A stretch of 64,000 nucleotides of DNA, taken from contig NZ_JAJRCG010000001.1 in NCBI RefSeq assembly GCF_028679125.1, positions 124,001 through 188,000 on the forward strand, in the 5' to 3' direction. Made by a program: the position numbers and the translations under genes. The notes below the pieces were generated by a model that saw only the letters and a program-made list of their open reading frames with translations, was not told the DNA's origin and did not search any database. The DNA is from Methanoregula sp. (lineage in GTDB: Archaea; Halobacteriota; Methanomicrobia; Methanomicrobiales; Methanospirillaceae). Positions 8,410 through 16,713 of the stretch are shown in pieces. Positions within the stretch are counted from its first letter, which is position 1. Each line of letters starts with the position of its first letter.

Positions 8410-9231
8410 ATGAGGGAAACGGGTAGCAGGACCTGGGTACATCAGAATGACCCGGGCGAAAAGTTCCGGACGGTCGAGGGTCTCGGAGACCTGGACCCGC
8501 TTGCAGAACTCTCCGAATACCTCGATGTCCTTTCGAACAGCACCCGGCTTAAGATACTGAAATGCCTGGAGAAAAAACCCGGCACAACCCGGGAGATCTC
8601 GCAGGAGGTCGAGACCAGTTATGAGAATACGAAAAAGCATCTCGACCGGCTCTGTCAGATCGGGGTGATCAAAAAAGAGGCAGGGATCACGGACCCCCGG
8701 CAGAAAGGCGTCCAGCTCTTTTGGGAATACTCCCTTGTGCCCGGCGGGCTTGAACTGATGGTCCGCAATCTGGGACTGTTCTCCCACATGAAAATGCATA
8801 TTGTCAGGAACGATATATCCGAAAAGATCGACGAGACACGAAAAATGGTCTCCCGCGAACTCTTCGGAAATGCCCCGGTCCTCATCGTGCTTGGCGGGCA
8901 GGATGACGGGATGGCCTTCTCCCTCTCCCACGATATCATACTGATTGGCAGGACCGATCCTGAAAAACAGGCACTGGTCAGTCCCGGACAGGACCTTGTC
9001 CTGTCGCAGGGATATTCCTCCGTGAGCCGGGTCTCCCGGCCCCATGCCCGGCTTGTCCGGAACAAAAAAACCTGGTGCATCGAGGACTGCGGGAGCCGCG
9101 GGGGCACCACGATCAACAAAACCCCCCTCGGCCAGAACGAGTATGTTCCCCTCCATGACGGGGATCTTATCGAACTGTCGAAGGGAACGACCGGCGCAAA
9201 ACTTCTCGTGATCATCCCCCCGGGTACCTGA
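8410..9231 (+). CDS. Winged-helix transcription regulator with C-terminal FHA domain
   Basis: About 273 residues. The N-terminal part (about 25-95) is an ArsR/HTH_20-type winged helix: LSNSTRLKILKCLEKKPGTTREIS followed by KHLDRLCQIGVIKK. The C-terminal part (about 165-270) is an FHA domain with the expected phosphothreonine-binding landmarks IGR, SRPHARL and GGTTIN. FHA domains bind phosphothreonine peptides, so this protein probably changes activity after phosphorylation of itself or a partner. The start at 8410 is preferred because GGAG lies 5 bases upstream; an in-frame ATG at 8389 lies almost on the expected transcript start. It is transcribed away from the 5657 gene through a region with tandem palindromes and converges on the receptor kinase gene at 9312. 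Kinase substrate or reader is the natural inference. Confidence 0.85.
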   Translation: MRETGSRTWVHQNDPGEKFRTVEGLGDLDPLAELSEYLDVLSNSTRLKILKCLEKKPGTTREISQEVETSYENTKKHLDRLCQIGVIKKEAGITDPRQKGVQLFWEYSLVPGGLELMVRNLGLFSHMKMHIVRNDISEKIDETRKMVSRELFGNAPVLIVLGGQDDGMAFSLSHDIILIGRTDPEKQALVSPGQDLVLSQGYSSVSRVSRPHARLVRNKKTWCIEDCGSRGGTTINKTPLGQNEYVPLHDGDLIELSKGTTGAKLLVIIPPGT

Positions 9232-9311
9232 TGAGGCCCCCTCCTACGGCCGGGACGCCCGGGTTTCCGGCAGGGCCAGCAGGTCTATAAAACGGCAAAG
9301 AAGAGGTTCTT

Positions 9312-11504
9312 TCAGGACCCGTCACCAGGGAGGTCCGTGTCATGGTCACCCAGGTACCCCCCGAGGGCATCCAGTAACTCATCGGCTGACTGGTAACGCT
9401 GTTGTGGATCCTTGGCAAGGCATTTCAGGATAATTTTTTCCACGTCCGCTGCATCCGGATTAAAATATGAGGGGATGACCGGATCGTCATAGAGTATCTC
9501 ATTGACCATCTCCATCATGCTCGCGTCATCAAACGGTATCATGCCGGTGACGAGTTCGTAAAAGACCGCGCCAATCTGGTACATATCCGTCCGTTCATCC
9601 GTACTGCCGAATTTTTCCGGTGCGATCTGTTCCGGTGCCGCATACGAGAGAGAGAAGCCGGCAACCGTGGTATTCCTGGTATTTTCTTCAAGGACTTTGC
9701 TGATCCCCCAGTCGGTGATCTTCGGCACGATCTCAACCGTGAGGAGGATGTTCTGCGGCTTGATATCGCGGTGAATGCACCGGCGTGCATGGGCATACCG
9801 GATCCCTTCCGCAATACCCCGGATAATCCGGGCTGCCGTGAGGACCGGCACCGGTTTTGCCAGGGTATCGAGGGACCCGGCGACAAATTCCATCTCGACA
9901 TAGGGAACCGGGAGAATGTTTGCCGCTGTCACTTCGACAATATTGGGGTGGTGCATGGTCTCCCACACCTTTATCTCGTGCAAAAAGGACCTCCCGGTCC
10001 TTTCATTCGACCTGATGGGAATCTTGATGGCGACTTTCCGGTTGTCGCTTACACGGTACGCGGAATAGACCATGGCAAATCCCCCGCTGCCGATGGGGGA
10101 GATCTGCGTGTATTTACCCGCGAGTTCCTCGGGAAACGCATTCATCGGGGACGCCGGGGATGCAGGATCTCCTGCTGCCAGGGTTACCGGGAGAGCAATC
10201 CCGGTATCTCCCGTCCGCCCCTGTCCCGCCTTCCCCTCCGGGAGAAGGAGCGTATCGCAAGGAGAATTTTCCGGAACGGTGTTGTTTCTCTTTTTCCTGG
10301 AGAGAACTATCGCACCGCCGATACCTCCAAGGAGGACGATGCCGGAGATCCCCGCAAGGATTCCGTACGGCAGGCCGCCACCGGAGTTCGCTGCGGGTGA
10401 GATATTACCGGAAGAATTGCCGGGCACTCCCTGCACGGTCTCTGCCGGGATGGGGGTCGGTGAACTGCCGGCAGCTGCCGGTCCTGCGGTGTTGTTATTG
10501 ACGATCCTGGTGCCGGAACCCGTGGTTCCGTTGCCGTTGAAATACGTCACGTTAACCGACGGGGAATTGGATAATGCAGCGGCAGCGGTTGCCGGGGGTG
10601 TCCCAAAGGTGAATGAGACCGGTACGATCAGGTCATCATTCTTCGGGCCATTGACCGCGGCGGAAAATGCGGAATATGCAGCCTCTCCATAGAGTCTCCC
10701 GTTTCCCCGGAACGTGAATATGTTTGAACGGATCCTGTTGTTGAACAGGTAATCGCCGTTCAGGTCAAAATCAAACGCGTCATCGGCCGAGGGGTGTTCA
10801 ACAAACACATGATAATTCCCCGGGAGCAGGTGGGTGGCTGCACTGTCGATACCCAGGGAAAAGGACCCGTCAGGATCCTGTCCGACAACAGACCTGTCTG
10901 AATAGTTCGGGCCAATCACCCAGATGGCAATACCGGGTCCCGGGTTTCCGGTCGCCCTCCCGGAGATGGTGATCGTATCTCCCTGTTTCGCTGCCGTTGG
11001 ACTGACTGATGCGGAGAGTACTGGTTCTGTGATATTGATTGCCACACTGTCATAGATCGCACTGCCCAGGTGCGTTTTGTCACGCGGCGTACTGACCGCA
11101 TAGATCGTATAGGACCCGGTATTCAGGGGCACTTTATGGGTATCCCAAGTCCATGTCCACTGGTGGTCGGTCCCGACCGGGACAATCTTGAATGTGGATC
11201 CGACACTGTCAGTGACAGGCGAGATTCTCGAATCATTGCTCTCGATCTGTGAACCGGCAGCCAGAAGACTGGGTCCGGTGATGAAGAGATAGGTCCTGTT
11301 GGAATCGGTGTTGGTACCGGAAAACAGGATTTTGTCGCCAAAGATAAAGGATCCTCCTGCGGGTGGGGACGTGGCAATGGTGACGGCAGAAGGACTAATG
11401 ATTTGTGCCGGGCTCCCGTTAAGGGATGCCGAGACCGGTTGTATCGCAACGGGGATGACGAACAGACATGAAGCGACAATTATTAAAAAAATGACCTCTC
11501 TCAT
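9312..11504 (-). CDS. Receptor-like transmembrane Ser/Thr protein kinase with DUF3821-like ectodomain
   Basis: A 730-residue protein. The start at 11504 gives a signal peptide (1-26); a TATA-like AATATTT about 25 bases upstream suggests a nearly leaderless transcript. The outside part holds a DUF3821-like domain and a GNPGPG domain shared with the secreted proteins at 3904 and 5657, then a Thr/Pro/Gly-rich stalk. One membrane helix lies at about 380-402 and is followed by basic RKKR. The cytoplasmic kinase domain (about 465-715) is complete: glycine loop GSGGFAMV, VAIK lysine near 494, HRD aspartate in HRDIKPQN near 580, DWG in place of DFG near 598, and APE near 623. It is therefore a Hanks-type kinase likely to be active. 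It neighbours an FHA-wHTH regulator, the expected partner. Bacterial PASTA kinases have a comparable layout, but this ectodomain is different. Confidence 0.9.
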   Translation of the reverse strand: MREVIFLIIVASCLFVIPVAIQPVSASLNGSPAQIISPSAVTIATSPPAGGSFIFGDKILFSGTNTDSNRTYLFITGPSLLAAGSQIESNDSRISPVTDSVGSTFKIVPVGTDHQWTWTWDTHKVPLNTGSYTIYAVSTPRDKTHLGSAIYDSVAINITEPVLSASVSPTAAKQGDTITISGRATGNPGPGIAIWVIGPNYSDRSVVGQDPDGSFSLGIDSAATHLLPGNYHVFVEHPSADDAFDFDLNGDYLFNNRIRSNIFTFRGNGRLYGEAAYSAFSAAVNGPKNDDLIVPVSFTFGTPPATAAAALSNSPSVNVTYFNGNGTTGSGTRIVNNNTAGPAAAGSSPTPIPAETVQGVPGNSSGNISPAANSGGGLPYGILAGISGIVLLGGIGGAIVLSRKKRNNTVPENSPCDTLLLPEGKAGQGRTGDTGIALPVTLAAGDPASPASPMNAFPEELAGKYTQISPIGSGGFAMVYSAYRVSDNRKVAIKIPIRSNERTGRSFLHEIKVWETMHHPNIVEVTAANILPVPYVEMEFVAGSLDTLAKPVPVLTAARIIRGIAEGIRYAHARRCIHRDIKPQNILLTVEIVPKITDWGISKVLEENTRNTTVAGFSLSYAAPEQIAPEKFGSTDERTDMYQIGAVFYELVTGMIPFDDASMMEMVNEILYDDPVIPSYFNPDAADVEKIILKCLAKDPQQRYQSADELLDALGGYLGDHDTDLPGDGS

Positions 11505-11877
11505 TGTTTCCGGCTCTGGAGAAAAATATTGTGCTTTATTATTAATAACATGCTGATATTTCCGTCCTTTTCCTGCAAGGGAAACTAGAGACAAGAAACG
11601 GGGCTAAAGGGGATCTGGTTCGCGTATGGATCATTCAACTGCACACGCACAGAGGAATGGATGAATAAATAACAGAAAAATTACGAAGGCGATGGTGATT
11701 TCCTGAGTTCTTCCGTATCCGATTCGTGGGAATAAGGAGTGGTCACCTGGCAGATTTCCTCAAGCCCTCTGTCCGCTCCTCTGCAAATCCCCTTCATTCC
11801 TCCTCCCGGTACGATGCGTCGCTCCAATGAATATACCTCCACGACAGGATTAATTGCAAAAAGCACAAGCACTTTAC

Positions 11878-12198
11878 ATGGTATCGAACGTCTCGACCGT
11901 GCTGACCTTCGTTGTCGCACTGATCATTTCAACGGTCATCATTTACTATATCGCAAAACTCTTCGGTGCAAAGGACAGCCTGACCACGGCCGTCCTCGCT
12001 GCACTGATCGGCACCGCCGTGTACACGATCTTTTATTATGTGCTGGGCCAGGGGCTGCTGCCGGCATTCATTGCCGGGATCGTCTGGCTGTTGGCATTGC
12101 AGAAACTATACACGATCGGCTGGCTCCGGGCGTTCGTGATCGCGGTCTTCATCTGGATCGTGACCTCCATCGCCGGGTGGTTCCTGCCGGTGCTGTGA
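11878..12198 (+). CDS. Small integral membrane protein, three helices
   Basis: A 106-residue hydrophobic protein with about three membrane segments: residues 8-30, 38-75 (probably two close helices with FYYVLGQGLLP between) and 82-104. No charged catalytic motif is visible and I do not recognise the family. The ATG at 11878 is used; a TTG eight codons upstream (11854) is also open. A damaged copy of this gene lies at 3660-3883 in the same orientation, so the two copies flank the 3.9-11.5 kb cluster of kinase and surface proteins. It lies just upstream of a 600-base stretch without genes. Confidence 0.7.
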   Translation: MVSNVSTVLTFVVALIISTVIIYYIAKLFGAKDSLTTAVLAALIGTAVYTIFYYVLGQGLLPAFIAGIVWLLALQKLYTIGWLRAFVIAVFIWIVTSIAGWFLPVL

Positions 12199-12801
12199 TA
12201 CGGATTTGCACTACCGGGTACTACCCGGTATCCTCTTCCGTCACCTCATCTCCCCATCTGTCGGAACAATTCCCTGATTACTGCTCCCCCTGGCTCTCCC
12301 TCTCCGTCGGAGACCCCCCGTCACAACCTGTCTGACAACACCCCCCTACAAAATTCTCCGACGTGAAACATCCGTTCCGGATCTGATCCGCCTCTTCTTC
12401 GCCACTTCCGACACCCGGTGGCACCCCCCGATTTGCCTATAGAATGCGAATACGTGCTTCTTTTTGCTGGGTGATTTTCGCGTGTGCATGTGCAAAAAGG
12501 GGGAAGCCGGTTTTGGGGGCGATCGGCCGCTGGAACACTGCTAAATACTGTCATTGTCCGGGCACAGTTTACCTGGATTTACGCCAATCCGGGGGTATTT
12601 TGAACGAATCCCAAAACAATACTGTCGTTTTTCCGGGCAATACTGTCGGTGATGTAAAAAAACAGGGTGATCCGGGGCGGAAATGAGCCCGGATTGGGGG
12701 ATGTCAAAATCCATGGATCCCCCTACGTCCCTCAACGGTTGGAGCACAGCCCACCCATAACAGGGATCATGGGGCGTCTGGAGGGGCCGTGCCGGTATCC
12801 C
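12199..12801. other. Gene-free stretch with a short direct repeat
   Basis: No convincing gene. TACTGTC occurs three times (12546, 12620, 12641), and the first two copies are each followed within 4-6 bases by TCCGGGCA, giving a direct repeat of about 20 bases at 12544 and 12618. The open frames here lack codon bias, start sites and recognisable protein features. Confidence 0.45.
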
Positions 12802-13209
12802 TCACTTCAGCCCGTTCCTGATGAACGTGTCGGAATATTTCTTGTCCGTCTCCCTGATGTGAGTAGTCACCCAGTCTTTGAGGAAATTCATGAGATCAAG
12901 CGAGAGCCCGAGCTTCCCTGCCTGGTAATCCGCCTGGAACCCGGTGACCTTTTTAACAAACGCATCGTGTTTCAATTTGTGGCTGAGGTAACCGGGATAC
13001 TTGAACTGCTGCATGTACTTCTCCTCGGCCTGGAAATGGTACACCGCATAGGAAGCAAGCTCCTGCAGGGTCGTCTCCAGCACCTGCTTTGCCTGTCCGG
13101 CTTTCATTGCATCGTGCAGGGTATTGATCAGCTGGATGAGTTTTTTGTGCTGGCTGTCGATCTCCCCTACCCTGACACTCAGGTCTTCGTTCCAGTTCAT
13201 GAGAGCCAT
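12802..13209 (-). CDS. Bacteriohemerythrin-like oxygen-binding protein
   Basis: About 135 residues, the normal size of a single-domain hemerythrin. The start at 13209 gives the classic N-terminus MALMNWNEDLSV. Di-iron ligand motifs are present in order: DSQHKKL near residue 21, a histidine in NTLHDA, YHFQAEEKYM, HKLKHDAF and THIRETDKKY. The protein should bind O2 at a non-haem di-iron centre in the cytosol. In an anaerobic methanogen this would serve oxygen scavenging or sensing. It lies downstream of a histidine-kinase remnant and a FMN-binding PPOX-type protein on the same strand, so a redox-related context is possible. Confidence 0.92.
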   Translation of the reverse strand: MALMNWNEDLSVRVGEIDSQHKKLIQLINTLHDAMKAGQAKQVLETTLQELASYAVYHFQAEEKYMQQFKYPGYLSHKLKHDAFVKKVTGFQADYQAGKLGLSLDLMNFLKDWVTTHIRETDKKYSDTFIRNGLK

Positions 13210-13277
13210 AACGCTTGATTTTATCCGGGAAGTGATAAAGCCATCTACGGGACCGGTGGAGCAGCCGGGGCTCCGCA

Positions 13278-13650
13278 TTACCTGCGGAAGATTCCTTCCG
13301 GTACCGCGATCGCGAATCGAGCACCCTCCCCCGGGATACCGGTCTCGCTGATGGTGATGCCGGTGATTGACAGGATCTCCCGGGAGAGGAAAAGTTCGAG
13401 CCCGGTATTTTTCCCAAAACCGCGTTCGAACAGGTGCGTTTTGTCTTCCCGGGAAATGCCGGCCCCGTCATCAGCAACGGATATGACGAGTCCGGTGCCG
13501 GCGGGACGATGGGATACCGATATGCGGGTGACTGTCCCCCCGTGCTGCCGGGCATTATCGAACAGGTTGTAAGAGACCTTGATAAGGAGCGGGTCAGTAA
13601 AACCGGCCCCGGAAATGTGATCTTCCTCTCCCCTTACAGGAGAATACCGG
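13278..13650 (-). pseudogene. 3' remnant of a sensor histidine kinase (HATPase part)
   Basis: The readable part begins around DPLLIKVSYNLFDNARQHGG, the N-box of a histidine kinase ATPase domain. It continues with DDGAGI (G1 box), HLFERGFGKN and a G2-like GLELFLSREIL in which the usual second glycine is glutamate, and ends with GARFAIAVPEG. No phosphoacceptor histidine, sensor domain or start codon exists upstream: the frame runs straight into the PPOX gene at 13693, where it only shadows that gene. The left edge at 13650 is approximate. It is the C-terminal third of a methanogen PAS-type kinase, truncated at its 5' end. Confidence 0.75.
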
Positions 13651-13692
13651 AGAGCCGCTTCATTATTACCAGAAGGGTACTCTGTAACCGTA

Positions 13693-14106
13693 TCAGCGCT
13701 TCCAGACTTCCAGGCTTGACATATTTTTGCCGTGGTACGTGATCTCGCCCGCTTTGAATACGAGCACGACAAAATCCGGGTTCTCGGGTGTCTTGAAGAA
13801 TTGCTCGTACATCGGGATCCAGTACTTCTTCTTCGTTGCAACGTCCTCGTGGATCGTTCCTTTTGCCGCTATCTCGACATATGGTTCGGAGAGTTCCTTC
13901 CCCGACCAGATCGAGAGAGCTGCCGCAGCGTTCTTCTTCAGCTGGCCGACCTTTTTGCTGGCCTTCAGGCTCGCCCCGACAAGGGTCATATCGGGAAAAC
14001 CGGTAAGCACCATGAACCGGACGTCCGGCAGCTTCCCATCCACTGTTGCAACAGCGGCTGTATGCGGGCCGCCGATCACTTCCATAATCTGGTCTTTGAG
14101 TGCCAT
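13693..14106 (-). CDS. Pyridoxamine 5'-phosphate oxidase-like FMN-binding protein
   Basis: About 137 residues, typical of the short general-stress-protein-26/PPOX class (split beta-barrel). The motif order HTAAVATVDGKLPDVRFM, FVGAS-like LVGASLKASKKVGQL, then AALSIWSGK and a C-terminal VEIAAKGTI strand is characteristic. Members bind flavin or other cofactors (FMN, F420, haem) and reduce small substrates; the exact reaction cannot be told. The start at 14106 has AGGGA 9 bases upstream; the ATG at 14115 would overlap that site. It lies on the same strand as the kinase remnant and the hemerythrin gene downstream. Confidence 0.85.
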   Translation of the reverse strand: MALKDQIMEVIGGPHTAAVATVDGKLPDVRFMVLTGFPDMTLVGASLKASKKVGQLKKNAAAALSIWSGKELSEPYVEIAAKGTIHEDVATKKKYWIPMYEQFFKTPENPDFVVLVFKAGEITYHGKNMSSLEVWKR

Positions 14107-14181
14107 GCGGGACATTCCCTGTCATGATCCCATATACATTGGGATTGGGGAACCCCGATCGACGGGAACAGAGTTTTGATG

Positions 14182-14331
14182 CTCCTGCACCGGAACCGGT
14201 TCAGCCCGGGGGTTTGGGAACCATCGGTTACATTTCCTGCACTGCAGTTTCGGTCCGGTCTCTGTGGCACGCTACCGAAGCCCGCGGTGCGGGCAGGTGA
14301 ACGCGTGATCGTGGACAACGTCATCTGTCCT
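14182..14331 (-). pseudogene. Inactivated copy of the zinc-ribbon gene at 16714-16863
   Basis: This 150-base stretch aligns without gaps to the intact 49-codon zinc-ribbon gene at 16714-16863. The start ATG has become AGG (14331-14329). The second cysteine of the first CxxC (residue 16) has become arginine. The tryptophan codon 20 has become TAG (14274-14272). The rest still reads ETGPKL.C.KCNRWFPNP.AEP. The last codons of the overlapping 14321-14887 gene run into it. Relic and intact copies flank the three-gene secreted-protein operon at 14321-16542. Confidence 0.85.
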
Positions 14332-14887
14332 GTATGTTCGGAACCGGATTTACGTCATCACCCTGTACAGTTGTAGTTTCCCTGTTCGCAGCCGGCAAGC
14401 CGGTGCGATCCCATCCTGTCAGAAAAGATCGTGTAATACTGTCCATGATATTCGAAGACGGTGAAGAGGGGAAACATTCAGCACGCGTCTTGTTTTTACA
14501 TGCTGCATCATAAAACCGGTAAAGGTCACTTTCGTTCCCCTGGAACCAGGTTACAACGCGTGAACCGTAATTCCATGCAGCGGGATCGTTATTTACCCCC
14601 TGCATGGATCTCGCAAACTCGGGAAAATCTGCAAAATCATCCCGATTAAGGAGTATCATAGTCATATTCATTTTGTGAACTTTACTGAGATTCCATTCCT
14701 GAATCTCAAAATTCGTATCGATTATCTTCTGGCCCTGCACCAGGTGATCTCCCGGTGATGAAGAATGTACTGAGGGGAGATCCTTTGCAGGGAACAAGAT
14801 TCCGTATAGGGAAAAACCGCCCGCAATTCCCAGGACTACGATGATACTGATCAGGATAATAGTAAGTATCAGGACTTTTTTCTGCAT
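14321..14887 (-). CDS. Membrane-anchored extracytoplasmic protein, function unknown
   Basis: A 188-residue protein with an N-terminal membrane helix (about residues 5-28) not followed by a clear cleavage site, so it is probably an anchored outside protein. The outside part has a FPEFARSMQG segment, several tryptophans and two cysteines (KNKTRAECFP). I recognise no family. It is the third gene of a minus-strand operon after the genes at 15913 and 14916 (28-base gap). Its last 11 codons overlap the zinc-ribbon relic, suggesting that the original 3' end was lost and a new stop adopted, so the C-terminus may not be ancestral. Confidence 0.6.
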   Translation of the reverse strand: MQKKVLILTIILISIIVVLGIAGGFSLYGILFPAKDLPSVHSSSPGDHLVQGQKIIDTNFEIQEWNLSKVHKMNMTMILLNRDDFADFPEFARSMQGVNNDPAAWNYGSRVVTWFQGNESDLYRFYDAACKNKTRAECFPSSPSSNIMDSITRSFLTGWDRTGLPAANRETTTVQGDDVNPVPNIQDR

Positions 14888-14915
14888 AGTACCGTCGGGA
14901 TAAAGTGATGGTAAA

Positions 14916-15908
14916 TTATGGGTGCATCAATGGCGCTGTTGTCGGAGTGAGAGTCGGCTCACGCGGTGTTACTCCGTATAGGGGCATAACGGTAAGCTCC
15001 CTTGTTACGGTACTATTGGGGACAACATTCCCGAAATTATCCACAACGGATATCTGTACGACGTTTTTTGTCCTGCCTTCACGCACGGCCGGTGCGGTAC
15101 CCTGAAGCGTAACCACAACCCGCTCTTCGTTTACATTCCCCGGGTAGGAGAGTTCGAACCCGCTCAGGTCCAGCACCGTACCGGGCATGGCAGGCCGTTT
15201 GTTCTCGACACCATCAAGGACAAGGGTATATGACCACTGCGGGTTGTCAAGTGTTGTGGAGAAGACCAGGTCATGATCCGTGGGGAACGTCGTTGCCGTC
15301 CCCGTCAGTACAAAATTAATGGAGGATGTCACGGTCACGGGGGTTCCTGACGTAACAGGCCCGCCGGGATTCATGGTGACCAGTTCTTCCAGGATAAGTT
15401 TTTCCGGACTGACCGCTGCGGGCGATCCGGGTTTTACTAAAACGACTGATGTCGTGCCATAGGGGGAATATTCCAGGTGGTTTTTGTCATGCGGCTTACT
15501 GACGGCAAACACCGTGTACGCCCCGGGAGCAACGGTACTCTTTCCCGTGTCCCATGAAAAGGACCAGCGGCCATCCGCTCCCACGGCCGCTGTCGCGAAT
15601 GTGGAGGCATCGCCATCAGTGACCGGGGCGCCTTTCGGGTAATCACTCTGGATCTGTGCGCCGCCCTCGTCCAGGTTGGGCCCGGTGAGGAAGAGATAGG
15701 TTGTCCGGGAACCGGTGTTGGTGCCCGTGAGGTTGATCGTATCGCCATTCCGGAACTGGAAGACGGGGTCTGCCTGTGCACTTTCGGGAATCACTGCATA
15801 TACGACCACACTTCCCGGTTCGGCTGCAGGGGTTTGGGCTGCCACTGCCGTGACGATGGCGAGCAGGACTGCCACCACGATCAGAATCGAAGAGATTTTC
15901 CGGTCCAT
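14916..15908 (-). CDS. Secreted protein with one DUF3821-like and one TFPtdD-type domain
   Basis: 330 residues. The start at 15908 gives a signal peptide (1-25 ending AVAAQ) with GGGAGTG placed 5 bases upstream; that site overlaps the stop of the preceding gene, indicating translational coupling. Residues about 30-160 are a DUF3821-like domain (FRNGDTINLTGTNTGS, TTYLFLTGPNLDEGG, PHDKNHLEYS). Residues about 170-310 are the module with TFPTDHDLVFSTTLDNPQW, LVLDGVENKRP, SGFELSYPGN and LQGTAPAV, which is also in the upstream neighbour at 15913 and in the large protein at 5657. No C-terminal anchor. It probably acts on the cell surface together with its anchored neighbour; function unknown. Confidence 0.78.
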   Translation of the reverse strand: MDRKISSILIVVAVLLAIVTAVAAQTPAAEPGSVVVYAVIPESAQADPVFQFRNGDTINLTGTNTGSRTTYLFLTGPNLDEGGAQIQSDYPKGAPVTDGDASTFATAAVGADGRWSFSWDTGKSTVAPGAYTVFAVSKPHDKNHLEYSPYGTTSVVLVKPGSPAAVSPEKLILEELVTMNPGGPVTSGTPVTVTSSINFVLTGTATTFPTDHDLVFSTTLDNPQWSYTLVLDGVENKRPAMPGTVLDLSGFELSYPGNVNEERVVVTLQGTAPAVREGRTKNVVQISVVDNFGNVVPNSTVTRELTVMPLYGVTPREPTLTPTTAPLMHP

Positions 15909-15912
15909 TGTT

Positions 15913-16542
15913 TCACTCCCTGGAACTGGCTGACTGTCGTTTCCCGATGATGTGAACAATCCCGCACGCACTGGCAATCCCGCAGAAAATTACAATCGGG
16001 GCAGGGCTCCCCTTCTGCGTCGTCGGGATCGTTGTCGGGACCGGTGCCGGGGTTGTCGTCACCCGGGGATAGATGGGGATCTGGCTGTCCGAACGCGAGG
16101 TATTCGGGATGATCTTCCCGGCATCATCTCGTTCAGATGTATCCATGATGCTGGTCATCGTTACCCTGCTTACCTCGGGTGCGGTGCCATTCACGATAAC
16201 AACAACCGACTGCTGCACATTGGCCGGGTAGTTCAGTTCAAACCCGCTCAGGGTCAGTTGTTCGGCCGTGACCGTTTTGTCTGGATTCCTGAAGCCGTCA
16301 AGGATGAGTGCATAGGTCCAGAGCGGGTTCTCCAGCCTTGTCGTGAAAACCAGGTTATGATCTGCGGGAAATGTCCCCTCGGACCCGCGTGGCGGGAAAT
16401 CGATAACCGCTTTGTAGGTCACCGGGGACCCGGAGGTGATATTTTCAGAGGTTGGGAGTGCCCCGGAGGAGGGCTGGAATGCAGATGCTGTGCCGATGAG
16501 TGATATGAGGAAGAGGAGCACCAGAAATTGTTTAAATCTCAT
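15913..16542 (-). CDS. Membrane-anchored surface protein with TFPadD-type domain
   Basis: 209 residues: signal peptide (1-21), one module of about 140 residues (TFPADHNLVFTTRLENPLW, LILDGFRNP, SGFELNYPANV, VNGTAPEV), a Thr/Pro linker with TTTPAPVPTTIPTT, and a C-terminal membrane helix (about 178-197) followed by a basic tail. It is first in an operon with the genes at 14916 and 14321; only four bases separate it from the next start. A TATA-like element ACATAAATAG lies about 30 bases upstream of the start, which implies a very short leader. It looks like the anchor version of the module that its neighbour carries in soluble form. Confidence 0.75.
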   Translation of the reverse strand: MRFKQFLVLLFLISLIGTASAFQPSSGALPTSENITSGSPVTYKAVIDFPPRGSEGTFPADHNLVFTTRLENPLWTYALILDGFRNPDKTVTAEQLTLSGFELNYPANVQQSVVVIVNGTAPEVSRVTMTSIMDTSERDDAGKIIPNTSRSDSQIPIYPRVTTTPAPVPTTIPTTQKGSPAPIVIFCGIASACGIVHIIGKRQSASSRE

Positions 16543-16713
16543 GAGGAATTATAAGCCCAGTCTCTATTTATGTATTACATTATTATTCCCGGATTATGGC
16601 GATAGGCATACTGTCCCTTTTTAAAATGGTGTTCTCTTTCGTCCTCATTGTTGAGAATATGCTGACGGCTCCCGCTATACGGTGAGCCCTGCGTTTGGAA
16701 GATACCGGTGATG

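Noticed and set aside
13634-14125. 163-codon minus-strand frame overlapping the PPOX gene
   Set aside because: It is a shifted-frame shadow of the PPOX gene, which has the family motifs and a ribosome site.
14190-14205. GAACCGGTTC palindrome resembling the operator half-sites
   Set aside because: It lies in the zinc-ribbon relic, encoding the AEPVP residues, and the intact copy at 16714 has a different sequence there. It has no promoter nearby.
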